Shown piece by piece: positions 6,539-13,173 of a DNA stretch of 13,173 nucleotides (its first letter is position 1; every line of letters begins with the position of its first letter). The stretch covers positions 1-13,173 of the forward strand of contig JAUVXN010000031.1 of the NCBI GenBank assembly GCA_030603605.1, in the 5' to 3' direction. Made by a program: the position numbers and the translations under genes. Below the pieces are notes generated by a model that was given only the letters and a program-made list of their open reading frames with translations, made no database searches and was not told the origin of the DNA. This DNA comes from Dehalococcoidales bacterium (GTDB lineage: Bacteria; Chloroflexota; Dehalococcoidia; Dehalococcoidales; RBG-16-60-22).

Positions 6539-7066
6539 ATGGTCTTAGAACATTTACTGCCACAAAAAAGAGCCGCCATTTTGGAAAGGTGGTTCCAGCT
6601 GGTACTGGAAACTTACCCGACCGAGACTTCAGGATTTCTAAAACAGGAAAATGACAGGTTTGCTAATCCGGTTGGATATACGATTTCTCAGGAGTTAGAG
6701 ACGCTATATGATGAACTTCTCCAAGAGATGAATTCCGACAAACTCGCTGCCTGCCTCGACAATATTATCCGAATCAGGGCAGTCCAGGATTTTTCTCCGT
6801 CCCAGACCATTGCCCTTATCTTCCTTCTAAAGAAAGCGATAAGAGAAGAATTGGCAAGCGAGATTACGGAAAATCGGGTCTTTGAGGAGTTGCTGAAATT
6901 TGAGTCGAGGATAGATAAACTGGTTCTGCTTGCCTTCGATATATATATGAAATGCCGGGAGAAGGTTTTTGAAATCAGAGTAAACGAGGTAAAAGCGGAA
7001 AGAGAGAGGGTACTCAAACTGTTGGAAAGAATAAATCTAACTATGAAGAGTCAGGGCGAGGGATAG
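6539..7066 (+). CDS. RsbRD N-terminal-domain protein, putative sensor/regulator
   Basis: A 175-residue protein with the RsbT co-antagonist RsbRD N-terminal domain, a helical globin-like sensor fold. The diagnostic features are a tryptophan near residue 18 (LERWFQLVLETYP), FANPVGYTIS (41-50), and IIRIRAVQDFSPSQTIALIFLLKKAIR (76-102). The last third is rich in charged heptad-like sequence (about 145-170) and may form a coiled coil. There is no STAS domain, so it is not a full stressosome protein. Genes of this type are known directly upstream of dsrM in several sulfate reducers, and it is adjacent here with one base between stop and ATG. The start is the ATG at 6539, with only a weak AGG upstream; an in-frame ATG at 6527 is closed by a stop two codons later. 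It may sense redox state or a ligand for the Dsr complex; this is not proven. Confidence 0.82.
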   Translation: MVLEHLLPQKRAAILERWFQLVLETYPTETSGFLKQENDRFANPVGYTISQELETLYDELLQEMNSDKLAACLDNIIRIRAVQDFSPSQTIALIFLLKKAIREELASEITENRVFEELLKFESRIDKLVLLAFDIYMKCREKVFEIRVNEVKAERERVLKLLERINLTMKSQGEG

Positions 7067-7067
7067 A

Positions 7068-8060
7068 ATGAGTGCCTTCTATGCCCTCTTGGCAGTCGCA
7101 ATACTTGTTCTGTTTGTCTTCATCGGGGTATGGGGACTGGGTTTATATTCCCTCTTCGCAGTTATAATACCTTATGCCGCCATTGCCACGTTCATTATCG
7201 GATTTATTTATCGCGTCTTAAAATGGGCAAGGGCACCGGTCCCATTCCATATACCCACAATCTGCGGGCAGCAGAAATCTCTCCCCTGGATTAAAGCCAA
7301 TAATATTGAGAGCCCCTCTGGTACCGCCGGTGTGATAGCCAGGATGGCCCTTGAAGTGCTCCTTTTCCGCTCCCTGTTCAGAAACGAAAGGGTTGAACTA
7401 AAAAGGGCGGAAAAGCTGGTATATGGCGGCAATAAGTATCTCTGGCTAGGAGGTCTGGCTTTTCACTGGTCTCTTTTAATCATCCTCTTCCGTCATTCAA
7501 GATTCCTGCTTGAACCGGTGCCTTCCGTTGTTCTTTTCGTTCAGAATCTCGACGGGATTTTCCAATTAGCGGTGCCGACACTCTACATAACCGATTTCGT
7601 CATTTTGATAGCCCTGACTTACCTTTTCTTTAGAAGGGTTATCTATCCGCAGATGCGTTACATCTCCCTCCCATCCGACTACTTTGCTGTTTTACTCATC
7701 TTTAGCGTGGCTCTTTCTGGTGTTCTCATGCGGCTGTTTTTTAAAGTGGATATTGTGGCAGTGAAGGAGTTGGCGATGGGGGTGCTCAGTTTTCACCCCG
7801 TCATCCCGGAGGGAATTGGCTTGGCTTTTTACATCCATCTATTCCTTGTCAGCACTCTGCTAGTTTACTTTCCCTTCAGCAAGATAATGCACTCGGCGGG
7901 AATCTTCCTCAGCCCGACGAGAAACCTGAAGAATAATAGCCGCATGCAGCGACACGTTAACCCCTGGGATTATCCGGTCAAAGTTCACACCTATGAGGAG
8001 TGGGAGGACGAATTCAGAGAAAAAATAAAAGGGGTTGGGCTGCCCCTGGAGAAGGAATAA
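7068..8060 (+). CDS. dsrM: DsrM, membrane cytochrome b of the DsrMKJOP complex
   Basis: A 330-residue integral membrane protein of the NarI-like di-heme cytochrome b family. It exchanges electrons with the menaquinone pool and, with DsrK, forms the core module that reduces DsrC trisulfide. About six hydrophobic segments can be seen (roughly residues 5-25, 27-49, 124-142, 170-189, 204-222 and 249-269). Candidate heme-ligand histidines include His133 and His143 in the third segment and His257 and His275 near the last. The DsrM-typical motifs ICGQQKSLPWI (65-75) and LSPTRNLKNNSRMQRHVNPWD (281-301) are present. The start follows one base after the regulator gene, and the stop lies two bases before dsrK, so translation is probably coupled. 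Confidence 0.96.
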   Translation: MSAFYALLAVAILVLFVFIGVWGLGLYSLFAVIIPYAAIATFIIGFIYRVLKWARAPVPFHIPTICGQQKSLPWIKANNIESPSGTAGVIARMALEVLLFRSLFRNERVELKRAEKLVYGGNKYLWLGGLAFHWSLLIILFRHSRFLLEPVPSVVLFVQNLDGIFQLAVPTLYITDFVILIALTYLFFRRVIYPQMRYISLPSDYFAVLLIFSVALSGVLMRLFFKVDIVAVKELAMGVLSFHPVIPEGIGLAFYIHLFLVSTLLVYFPFSKIMHSAGIFLSPTRNLKNNSRMQRHVNPWDYPVKVHTYEEWEDEFREKIKGVGLPLEKE

Positions 8061-8062
8061 AA

Positions 8063-9682
8063 ATGCCAGATAACGTATCAACACCAGAGGAATTGTTGAA
8101 GATAGATTATACGCCTCCCAAAAAGGGTTGGCTGGAGACGACTGCTGAATTCAGAAAGGGCACTTACTGCTACAGTACACCAGCAAAACACCTTGAATAC
8201 CTTGGACTCCCGAATCCGAGGGAATGGCATCCCTATGAAGAGGATTGGAAACTGCCGGAAAACTGGAAAGAGATAATACTGGCCGGGATGAAAGACCGCT
8301 TGAATAAGTACCGTTCATTCCAGCTTTTTATGGATATCTGCGTGAGGTGCGGTGCCTGCGCCGACAAGTGCCATTTCTTCATTGGCTCCGGAGACCCCAA
8401 GAATATGCCTGTTCTCAGGGCAGAGCTCCTGAGGTCGGTATACAGAAAATACTTTACACTGGGCGGAAAGGTCTTCGGCAAGTTTGCCGGAGCCAGAGAA
8501 CTTACCGAGGACGTGCTGAAAGAGTGGTTCTACTATTTCTACCAGTGCACCGAATGCCGCCGTTGCTCGGTTTTCTGCCCTTACGGCATTGATACCTGTG
8601 AAATAACGATGATGGCTAGAGAACTGCTTGATTCGGTTGGCTGCAACATAAACTGGATTCTTGACCCGGCAGCTAAGTGTTACCGAACAGGAAACCACCT
8701 CGGCGTCCCCCCTCATGCCTTCAAGCCGACTATGGAGGCTGCTGTAGAAGAGGTAGAGGAGCTAACCGGCATCAAGGTAGAGGCACCAATCAACCGGAAG
8801 GGCGCCGAAGTGCTATTTGTCGCTCCTTCTGCTGATTACTTCGCCATGCCCCACTGGTTTACCTTGATGGGTTATCTTATGCTTTTCCACGAAATAGGAC
8901 TCGACTACACCTGGAGCGCCTTTGCCTCTGAAGGCGGTAACTTCGGTCTTTTCCACTCCGCAGAGCTGACAAAGAGGCTAAACGCCAAGATATACGCCGA
9001 AGCCGAGAGGCTGGGGGTAAAATGGGTTCTGGGCGGAGAATGCGGTCACATGTGGCGAGTCCTCCACCAGTATATGGACACCTTCAATGGCCCCGCCGAT
9101 TTCATGGAGGAACCAGTATCTCCGATAACCGGCACCAAATTTGAAAACGCAAAGTCCACCAAGATGGTCCATATCTGCGAATTTACTGCCGACCTTATCA
9201 ATAACAATAAATTAAAACTGGACCCGAGTCGAAACGATAAATGGAAAGTAACCTTCCACGACTCCTGCAACCCGGTTAGAGCTATGGGGCTCATTGAGGA
9301 GCCACGGTACATCATCAAAAATGTATGCAACTCTTTCTATGAAATGCCAGAGAATACCATAAAGGAACGGACTTTCTGCTGCGGGAGCGGGGCTGGCATA
9401 GGCACCGACGAGAACATAGAAATGAGATTGAGGGGCGGCCTCCCCAGGGCAAACGCCGTAAAGTACGTTCATGAGAAATACGGGGTGAATATAATGGCTT
9501 GTATTTGTGCCATTGATAAAGCTGCCTTCCCGCCCCTCTTTGAATACTGGCTTCCCGGGATGGAGGTCGCCGGCATACACGAGCTGGTGGGGAATGCGCT
9601 GGTGATGAAAGGAGAGAAGGAGAGAACCACCGACCTGCGCGGTGAATCCCTCAAAGAAGCGGCGGAGGAAGGGGATGTATGA
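8063..9682 (+). CDS. dsrK: DsrK, HdrD-like iron-sulfur catalytic subunit of DsrMKJOP
   Basis: A 539-residue cytoplasmic iron-sulfur protein related to heterodisulfide reductase HdrD. It is the likely site where DsrC trisulfide is reduced. Two [4Fe-4S] sites are visible: CVRCGACADKC (Cys93, 96, 99, 103) and CTECRRCSVFCP (Cys162, 165, 168, 172). The C-terminal half holds the CCG-type domains, with GGECGH, FHDSCNP and FCCGSGAG motifs that ligate a non-cubane cluster at the catalytic centre. The frame can be extended upstream to an ATG at 8000 inside dsrM, but the ATG at 8063, two bases after the dsrM stop and preceded by GGAGAAGG, is the credible start. The 3' end overlaps dsrJ by eight bases. 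Confidence 0.96.
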   Translation: MPDNVSTPEELLKIDYTPPKKGWLETTAEFRKGTYCYSTPAKHLEYLGLPNPREWHPYEEDWKLPENWKEIILAGMKDRLNKYRSFQLFMDICVRCGACADKCHFFIGSGDPKNMPVLRAELLRSVYRKYFTLGGKVFGKFAGARELTEDVLKEWFYYFYQCTECRRCSVFCPYGIDTCEITMMARELLDSVGCNINWILDPAAKCYRTGNHLGVPPHAFKPTMEAAVEEVEELTGIKVEAPINRKGAEVLFVAPSADYFAMPHWFTLMGYLMLFHEIGLDYTWSAFASEGGNFGLFHSAELTKRLNAKIYAEAERLGVKWVLGGECGHMWRVLHQYMDTFNGPADFMEEPVSPITGTKFENAKSTKMVHICEFTADLINNNKLKLDPSRNDKWKVTFHDSCNPVRAMGLIEEPRYIIKNVCNSFYEMPENTIKERTFCCGSGAGIGTDENIEMRLRGGLPRANAVKYVHEKYGVNIMACICAIDKAAFPPLFEYWLPGMEVAGIHELVGNALVMKGEKERTTDLRGESLKEAAEEGDV

Positions 9683-10058
9683 TGCCGATAAGATAATGAC
9701 CGGCCTAATCATCTTCCTCTGTATAATAACCCTGCCTATCTGGTATGTTATGGCTAGCGGGAAAGCCGGCTACGTGCCCGAACCGGAAATCGTTACCGAG
9801 GAAAAGCAATGCATAGAGTCGGCACAATACATGAGAGACAAGCACATGGAATTGCTGGACGACTGGAGAGAGTCAGCCATTCGCCAGGAGACCCGGATTT
9901 ATGTAGCCAGCGATGGTCAGGAGTATAATATCAGTCTTACCGACACATGCATGGACTGTCATTCGAACAAGGCTGAGTTTTGCGACCAGTGCCACGATTA
10001 CGTAGCAGTTGAACCTGACTGCTGGGATTGTCATAACCCGCCCGAAGGGGATGAATAG
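9675..10058 (+). CDS. dsrJ: DsrJ, triheme cytochrome c of DsrMKJOP
   Basis: A 127-residue extracytoplasmic c-type cytochrome anchored by an uncleaved N-terminal helix (about residues 8-27). Three heme-binding CxxCH motifs are present: CMDCH (92-96), CDQCH (103-107) and CWDCH (116-120). The conserved Cys46, in KQCIES followed by YMRDKHMELLDDWR, matches the unusual distal heme ligand described for Allochromatium DsrJ. The ATG at 9675 overlaps the end of dsrK and is preceded by GGAGGAAGGGG, which outweighs an upstream in-frame ATG at 9642. The stop touches the dsrO start. It would pass electrons between a periplasmic pool or DsrO and the membrane subunits; the direction of flow in this complex is still debated. 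Confidence 0.95.
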   Translation: MYDADKIMTGLIIFLCIITLPIWYVMASGKAGYVPEPEIVTEEKQCIESAQYMRDKHMELLDDWRESAIRQETRIYVASDGQEYNISLTDTCMDCHSNKAEFCDQCHDYVAVEPDCWDCHNPPEGDE

Positions 10059-10832
10059 ATGAAGGTAAACCGGAGAGGATTCTTAAAGATAGCCGGACTG
10101 GCTACATTGGGGCTTGTAGCCAAGCCAGCTTTTGATATGCTCTCAAGGCTCAATTTGATAAAGGCTTCGCCGCTAGCGGGAACTCTGGTGGGCGCAAGAT
10201 GGGCTATGGTTGTCAACCTGAAGGCGTGTCTGGCAAAGGATGGATGTAGAGAGTGCATAGATGCCTGCCATCGTGTCCACAATGTGCCTGTTTTTGGCAA
10301 TTCAAAGGATGAAATCAAATGGATGTGGACTATTCCGTATGATGAGGCGTTCCAGGAACAAAAACACGAATTCACTGAAGAGAGCTTAAAAGATAGCCCT
10401 GCTCTCGTGTTCTGCAATCATTGTGATAACCCCCCCTGCGTAAGTGTCTGCCCCACGAAGGCTACATGGAAGAGAGAAGACGGTATAGTCATGATGGACT
10501 ATCATCGGTGCATTGGCTGTAGATATTGTATGGCCGCCTGTCCCTACGGCTCAAGAAGCTTTAATTGGAGAGACCCCCGAACTTTTATCAGCGAGACAAA
10601 TCCAGACTTTCCAACCAGGACGAGAGGGGTTGTGGAAAAATGCAACTTCTGCCAGGAAAGGCTTGCCCAGGGTCTTCTTCCAGCATGCGTGGAAGCATGT
10701 CCGGAAAGGGCGTTAGTTTTTGGTGACCTGGGAGACCCCGGCTCAGAGGTAAGGGAAATTCTTCGTTCATACCATTCCATTCGCCGCAAACCTAGCCTTG
10801 GTACAAAGCCCGAAGTTTACTACCTGGTGTGA
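10059..10832 (+). CDS. dsrO: DsrO, Tat-exported four-cluster ferredoxin subunit of DsrMKJOP
   Basis: A 257-residue iron-sulfur protein with a twin-arginine signal at the N-terminus (NRRGFLKIAG, arginines 5-6, then a hydrophobic stretch), indicating folded export. Sixteen cysteines form four [4Fe-4S] sites: residues 57/63/66/70, 119/122/127/131, 151/154/157/161 and 195/198/210/214, including CNHCDNPPCVSVCP and CIGCRYCMAACPYG. It belongs to the HmcB/TtrB/NrfC-like family that pairs with NrfD-type membrane subunits, here DsrP. It begins immediately after the dsrJ stop and ends six bases before dsrP. All cluster ligands are intact. Confidence 0.96.
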   Translation: MKVNRRGFLKIAGLATLGLVAKPAFDMLSRLNLIKASPLAGTLVGARWAMVVNLKACLAKDGCRECIDACHRVHNVPVFGNSKDEIKWMWTIPYDEAFQEQKHEFTEESLKDSPALVFCNHCDNPPCVSVCPTKATWKREDGIVMMDYHRCIGCRYCMAACPYGSRSFNWRDPRTFISETNPDFPTRTRGVVEKCNFCQERLAQGLLPACVEACPERALVFGDLGDPGSEVREILRSYHSIRRKPSLGTKPEVYYLV

Positions 10833-10838
10833 GGCAGT

Positions 10839-12035
10839 ATGTTTGAAAAGGCACTCAGTGGCAGTCGAAGATACTGGGGATGGATAGCTCTGCTGGCCGC
10901 AGTTAGTGCGGTGGGCTTTGCCTTCTACCTCCAGCAATTGAGCTACGGCCTGGGAATAACCGGCATGAGCCGGGATGTTTCCTGGGGTCTCTACATCGCC
11001 AATTTTACCTTCTTCGTGGGTGTCGCCGCTTCAGCGGTTATGGTAGTCCTGCCCTACTACCTGCACAACTATAAACAATTTGGCAAGATTACCACTTTGG
11101 GAGAGTTCTTGGCTGTGGCGGCAGTGGTGATGTGCGGATTGTTCATACTTGTTGACCTCGGTCAGCCAGCTCGAGTCTTCAACATGATACTTCACCCGTC
11201 CTTCAGCTCACTCTTAGTCTGGGACATGATTGTCCTGTCAGCTTACCTCCTGCTTAATCTAGTGATTGCCTGGACTACATTGGATGCACAGCGTAAATCA
11301 GAACCACCGCCGACCTGGGGAAAACCTTTGATACTGCTTTCTATCCCGTGGGCAATCAGCATTCATACGGTTACCGCTTTCATCTACTGTGGTCTCGGTG
11401 CCAGGCCTTTCTGGCTTACCGCTCTTCTGGCGCCCCGCTTCCTCGCCTCGGCGTTTGCTTCCGGGCCCGCCCTCCTGATAATAGTGTGCCTCATCATAAA
11501 AAGGTTTACCAAATTCGACCCCGGAAGGGAAGCCCTGCAAAAGGTGGCACAGATTGTCACCTATGCCATGATTACCACCATGTTCTTCTTGCTGGTCGAA
11601 CTCTTTACCGTCTTCTACAGTGAAATACCGGAGCACATGATTCACTTCCAGTACCTGCTCTTTGGCTTGGATGGGAAAGCAACACTTGTTCCCTGGATGT
11701 GGATTTCTATTATACTTGCCCTGGCGTCCCTTGCCCTCTTGATTAACCCCAGCACACGCCGAAGGGAGAATATCCTAGCCATAGCCTGTGTGATGGTATT
11801 TGTTTCCATCTGGATAGATAAGGGGCTTGGTCTGATTGTGCCCGGATTTATCCCCTCGCCTACAGGTGAAATATTTGAGTACTGGCCAACGGTGCCTGAG
11901 GCCTTAATCACCCTTGGCGTCTGGGCACTGGGGTTCTTAATACTCACCGTCCTGTACAAGATAGCCATCTCAGTTTCAGAGGAGACATCAACCTGGAAGA
12001 AAGAGAGTCCCTCTTTGGGTGAAGACGATAGTTAG
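10839..12035 (+). CDS. dsrP: DsrP, NrfD-family membrane subunit of DsrMKJOP
   Basis: A 398-residue integral membrane protein of the NrfD/PsrC family with about ten predicted helices (for example residues 12-32, 50-72, 90-106, 124-146, 163-185, 192-220, 237-260, 283-302, 312-327 and 355-378). Such subunits interact with quinones without heme and anchor the exported iron-sulfur subunit DsrO. Characteristic stretches include SRDVSWGLYIANFTFFVG (44-61) and FILVDLGQPARVFNMI (102-117). The short, acidic C-terminus is probably cytoplasmic. TGAGG, overlapping the dsrO stop, can serve as the ribosome-binding site. It is the last recognisable dsr gene in the rightward operon; a hairpin overlaps its stop codon. 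Confidence 0.94.
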   Translation: MFEKALSGSRRYWGWIALLAAVSAVGFAFYLQQLSYGLGITGMSRDVSWGLYIANFTFFVGVAASAVMVVLPYYLHNYKQFGKITTLGEFLAVAAVVMCGLFILVDLGQPARVFNMILHPSFSSLLVWDMIVLSAYLLLNLVIAWTTLDAQRKSEPPPTWGKPLILLSIPWAISIHTVTAFIYCGLGARPFWLTALLAPRFLASAFASGPALLIIVCLIIKRFTKFDPGREALQKVAQIVTYAMITTMFFLLVELFTVFYSEIPEHMIHFQYLLFGLDGKATLVPWMWISIILALASLALLINPSTRRRENILAIACVMVFVSIWIDKGLGLIVPGFIPSPTGEIFEYWPTVPEALITLGVWALGFLILTVLYKIAISVSEETSTWKKESPSLGEDDS

Positions 12036-12054
12036 GGGGAACCTTTTCCCTGAC
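12031..12054 (+). other. Hairpin overlapping the dsrP stop codon
   Basis: GTTAGGG (12031-12037) can pair with CCCTGAC (12048-12054), with one G-U pair, and two further G-U pairs extend the stem. No U-tract follows (the next bases are CAAACTACC), so it is not a convincing intrinsic terminator. It may protect the 3' end of the message or reduce read-through into the aldehyde dehydrogenase. The rest of the 12055-12129 gap is AT-rich, with no promoter I would defend. Confidence 0.3.
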
Positions 12055-12129
12055 CAAACTACCTGTTCTGGCATTCGGTTTTTAAGTTTTATCGGCAAAG
12101 GGAATTTTAGACTGAGAAGGGGGTAAAAA

Positions 12130-13173
12130 ATGGTTTCCACACAAGAGGAACAACAAAGTCAGCTAATTAAGGACCTGATGGGTAGAGCCAGAAAAGTACT
12201 ACACCAACTGGAGAAGTACAATCAGAAACAAATCGATGAAATAGTAACTGCCATTTCCTGGGCAGCATGCAAGCCGGGAACTGCTGAGTACCTAGCCAAA
12301 CTAGCCACCGAGGAAACAGGTTTTGGAAATGTCGAAGATAAAATTAAAAAGATTCGGAATAAAACGAAAGGCACTTTACGGGACCTTATAGGCGAAAAAT
12401 CGGTAGGCGTAATTGACGTGAATGAAAAGACGGGTATCACCCGCATAGCCAAAGCCAAGGGGGTAGTAGGAGCCCTCATTCCAGCGACTAATCCAGAGGC
12501 AACCCCTTTTCATAATGCCATGATTGCTTTAAAGGGAGCTAATGCCATAATATTCGCTCCCCACCCCCGCGCCAAAAAGACATGCGGCGAAATAGTACGC
12601 CTTATTCACGAAGAACTTGCCAAAGTTGGTGCTCCTCTAGACGCGGTGCAGTACACCTCTGAACCAAGCATACCACTGAGTCAGGAACTTATGAGAAGCG
12701 TTGATTTCGTTATTGCCACCGGCGGCGGACCAATGGTCAAAGCTGCCTATAGCAGCGGCACACCGGCTATCGGCGTTGGACCAGGAAATCCTCCCATAGT
12801 TATTGACTCCTCGGCAGATATTGACGACGCCGTTAATAAAATGGTTGCCGGAACAATATTTGATTACAACAGTAGTTGCTCCAATGAAAGTATGTTGATT
12901 ATTGAAGAGGGCATCTATGACCAGGTAATGCAAAAATTAAAAGACAAAGGTGGCTACTTATTGCCCGATGAAGAAAAGGAGAAACTGGCAAATGCCCTCT
13001 GGATAAACGGAGCCCTGAACCGTGAGCTAATTATCCGCTCTTCCGAATTTGTTGCCGAAAAGGCTGGACTAAGCAAGGAGGCAACGCAAGCCAAGTTTTT
13101 CCTAGTTGAGGAAGAAGGAATAGGCAAGGATTATCCTTTTTCCAGAGAAAAGTTGGCAATGATACTGACCCTG
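12130..13173 (+). CDS. CoA-acylating aldehyde dehydrogenase, SauS-like (runs off right edge)
   Basis: The first 348 residues of an aldehyde dehydrogenase superfamily protein from the CoA-acylating branch (EutE, AdhE N-terminal domain, SauS). These enzymes interconvert an aldehyde and its acyl-CoA with NAD(P). Visible motifs are the nucleotide-binding GVVGALIPATNPEATP (111-126), ATGGGPMVKAAYSSG (196-210), GVGPGNPP (215-222) and the catalytic Cys250 in NSSCSNES, where non-acylating enzymes have a different context. The later GGYLL, LWINGALNRE and PFSREKL segments resemble sulfoacetaldehyde dehydrogenases (SauS) more than EutE in my reading; this is from memory and needs alignment. The ATG at 12130 follows GAAGGGGG. 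It lies 94 bases after dsrP on the same strand. Alternative: acetaldehyde or another short-chain aldehyde as substrate. Confidence 0.8.
   Translation, partial: MVSTQEEQQSQLIKDLMGRARKVLHQLEKYNQKQIDEIVTAISWAACKPGTAEYLAKLATEETGFGNVEDKIKKIRNKTKGTLRDLIGEKSVGVIDVNEKTGITRIAKAKGVVGALIPATNPEATPFHNAMIALKGANAIIFAPHPRAKKTCGEIVRLIHEELAKVGAPLDAVQYTSEPSIPLSQELMRSVDFVIATGGGPMVKAAYSSGTPAIGVGPGNPPIVIDSSADIDDAVNKMVAGTIFDYNSSCSNESMLIIEEGIYDQVMQKLKDKGGYLLPDEEKEKLANALWINGALNRELIIRSSEFVAEKAGLSKEATQAKFFLVEEEGIGKDYPFSREKLAMILTL

Noticed and set aside
8000..8062. N-terminal extension of dsrK inside dsrM
   Set aside because: It would overlap dsrM by 61 bases and lacks family similarity. The ATG at 8063 has a good ribosome-binding site and gives a normal DsrK start.
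12036..12053. Intrinsic terminator after dsrP
   Set aside because: The stem is partly G-U paired and is not followed by a U-tract, so it was recorded only as a weak hairpin.

Overview
The window carries a compact, apparently complete set of genes for dissimilatory sulfite reduction. It is arranged as two divergent operons around a roughly 300-base AT-rich control region (about 6239-6538). The organism is an anaerobe that respires sulfite, and possibly sulfate. The gene set (DsrD and DsrN present; no DsrL or DsrEFH set in the window) fits the reductive form of the pathway. Moderate base composition, a single DsrE-like gene and the style of the flanking genes remind me of uncultured Chloroflexota (Dehalococcoidia-like) sulfite reducers. 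That assignment is an impression; a DsrAB tree would be needed to settle it.

Left flank (1-1311): the N-terminal end of a leftward MFS transporter runs off the left edge. It is followed by a leftward GNAT acetyltransferase with its own promoter. Next is a rightward cluster of three tRNA genes, Phe(GAA), Leu(CAA) and Gln(TTG), behind a strong sigma70-type promoter. A perfect 10-bp hairpin at 1247-1270 lies between the tRNA cluster and the converging dsr operon and can serve as a terminator for both.

Leftward operon (6238 down to 1312): dsrA, dsrB, dsrD, dsrN, a small YHS-domain metal-binding protein, dsrC and a DsrE/YedF-C-like protein. DsrAB reduces sulfite at coupled siroheme-[4Fe-4S] centres and loads the sulfur onto the two C-terminal cysteines of DsrC. 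DsrD stimulates DsrAB. DsrN probably amidates siroheme. The YHS and DsrE-like proteins are possible accessory metal or sulfur handlers.

Rightward operon (6539-12035): an RsbRD-N-domain sensor-like protein followed by dsrM, dsrK, dsrJ, dsrO and dsrP. Their products form the membrane complex that links the quinone pool and extracytoplasmic electron carriers to DsrC trisulfide reduction. Genes are packed tightly, with 1-6 base gaps or a short overlap.

Right flank (12036-13173): after a 94-base gap, a CoA-acylating aldehyde dehydrogenase begins and runs off the edge. It resembles SauS-type sulfoacetaldehyde dehydrogenases. This raises the testable idea that organosulfonate metabolism feeds sulfite to the Dsr machinery. 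No sat, aprAB, qmo, integrase, transposase or CRISPR is visible in the window.
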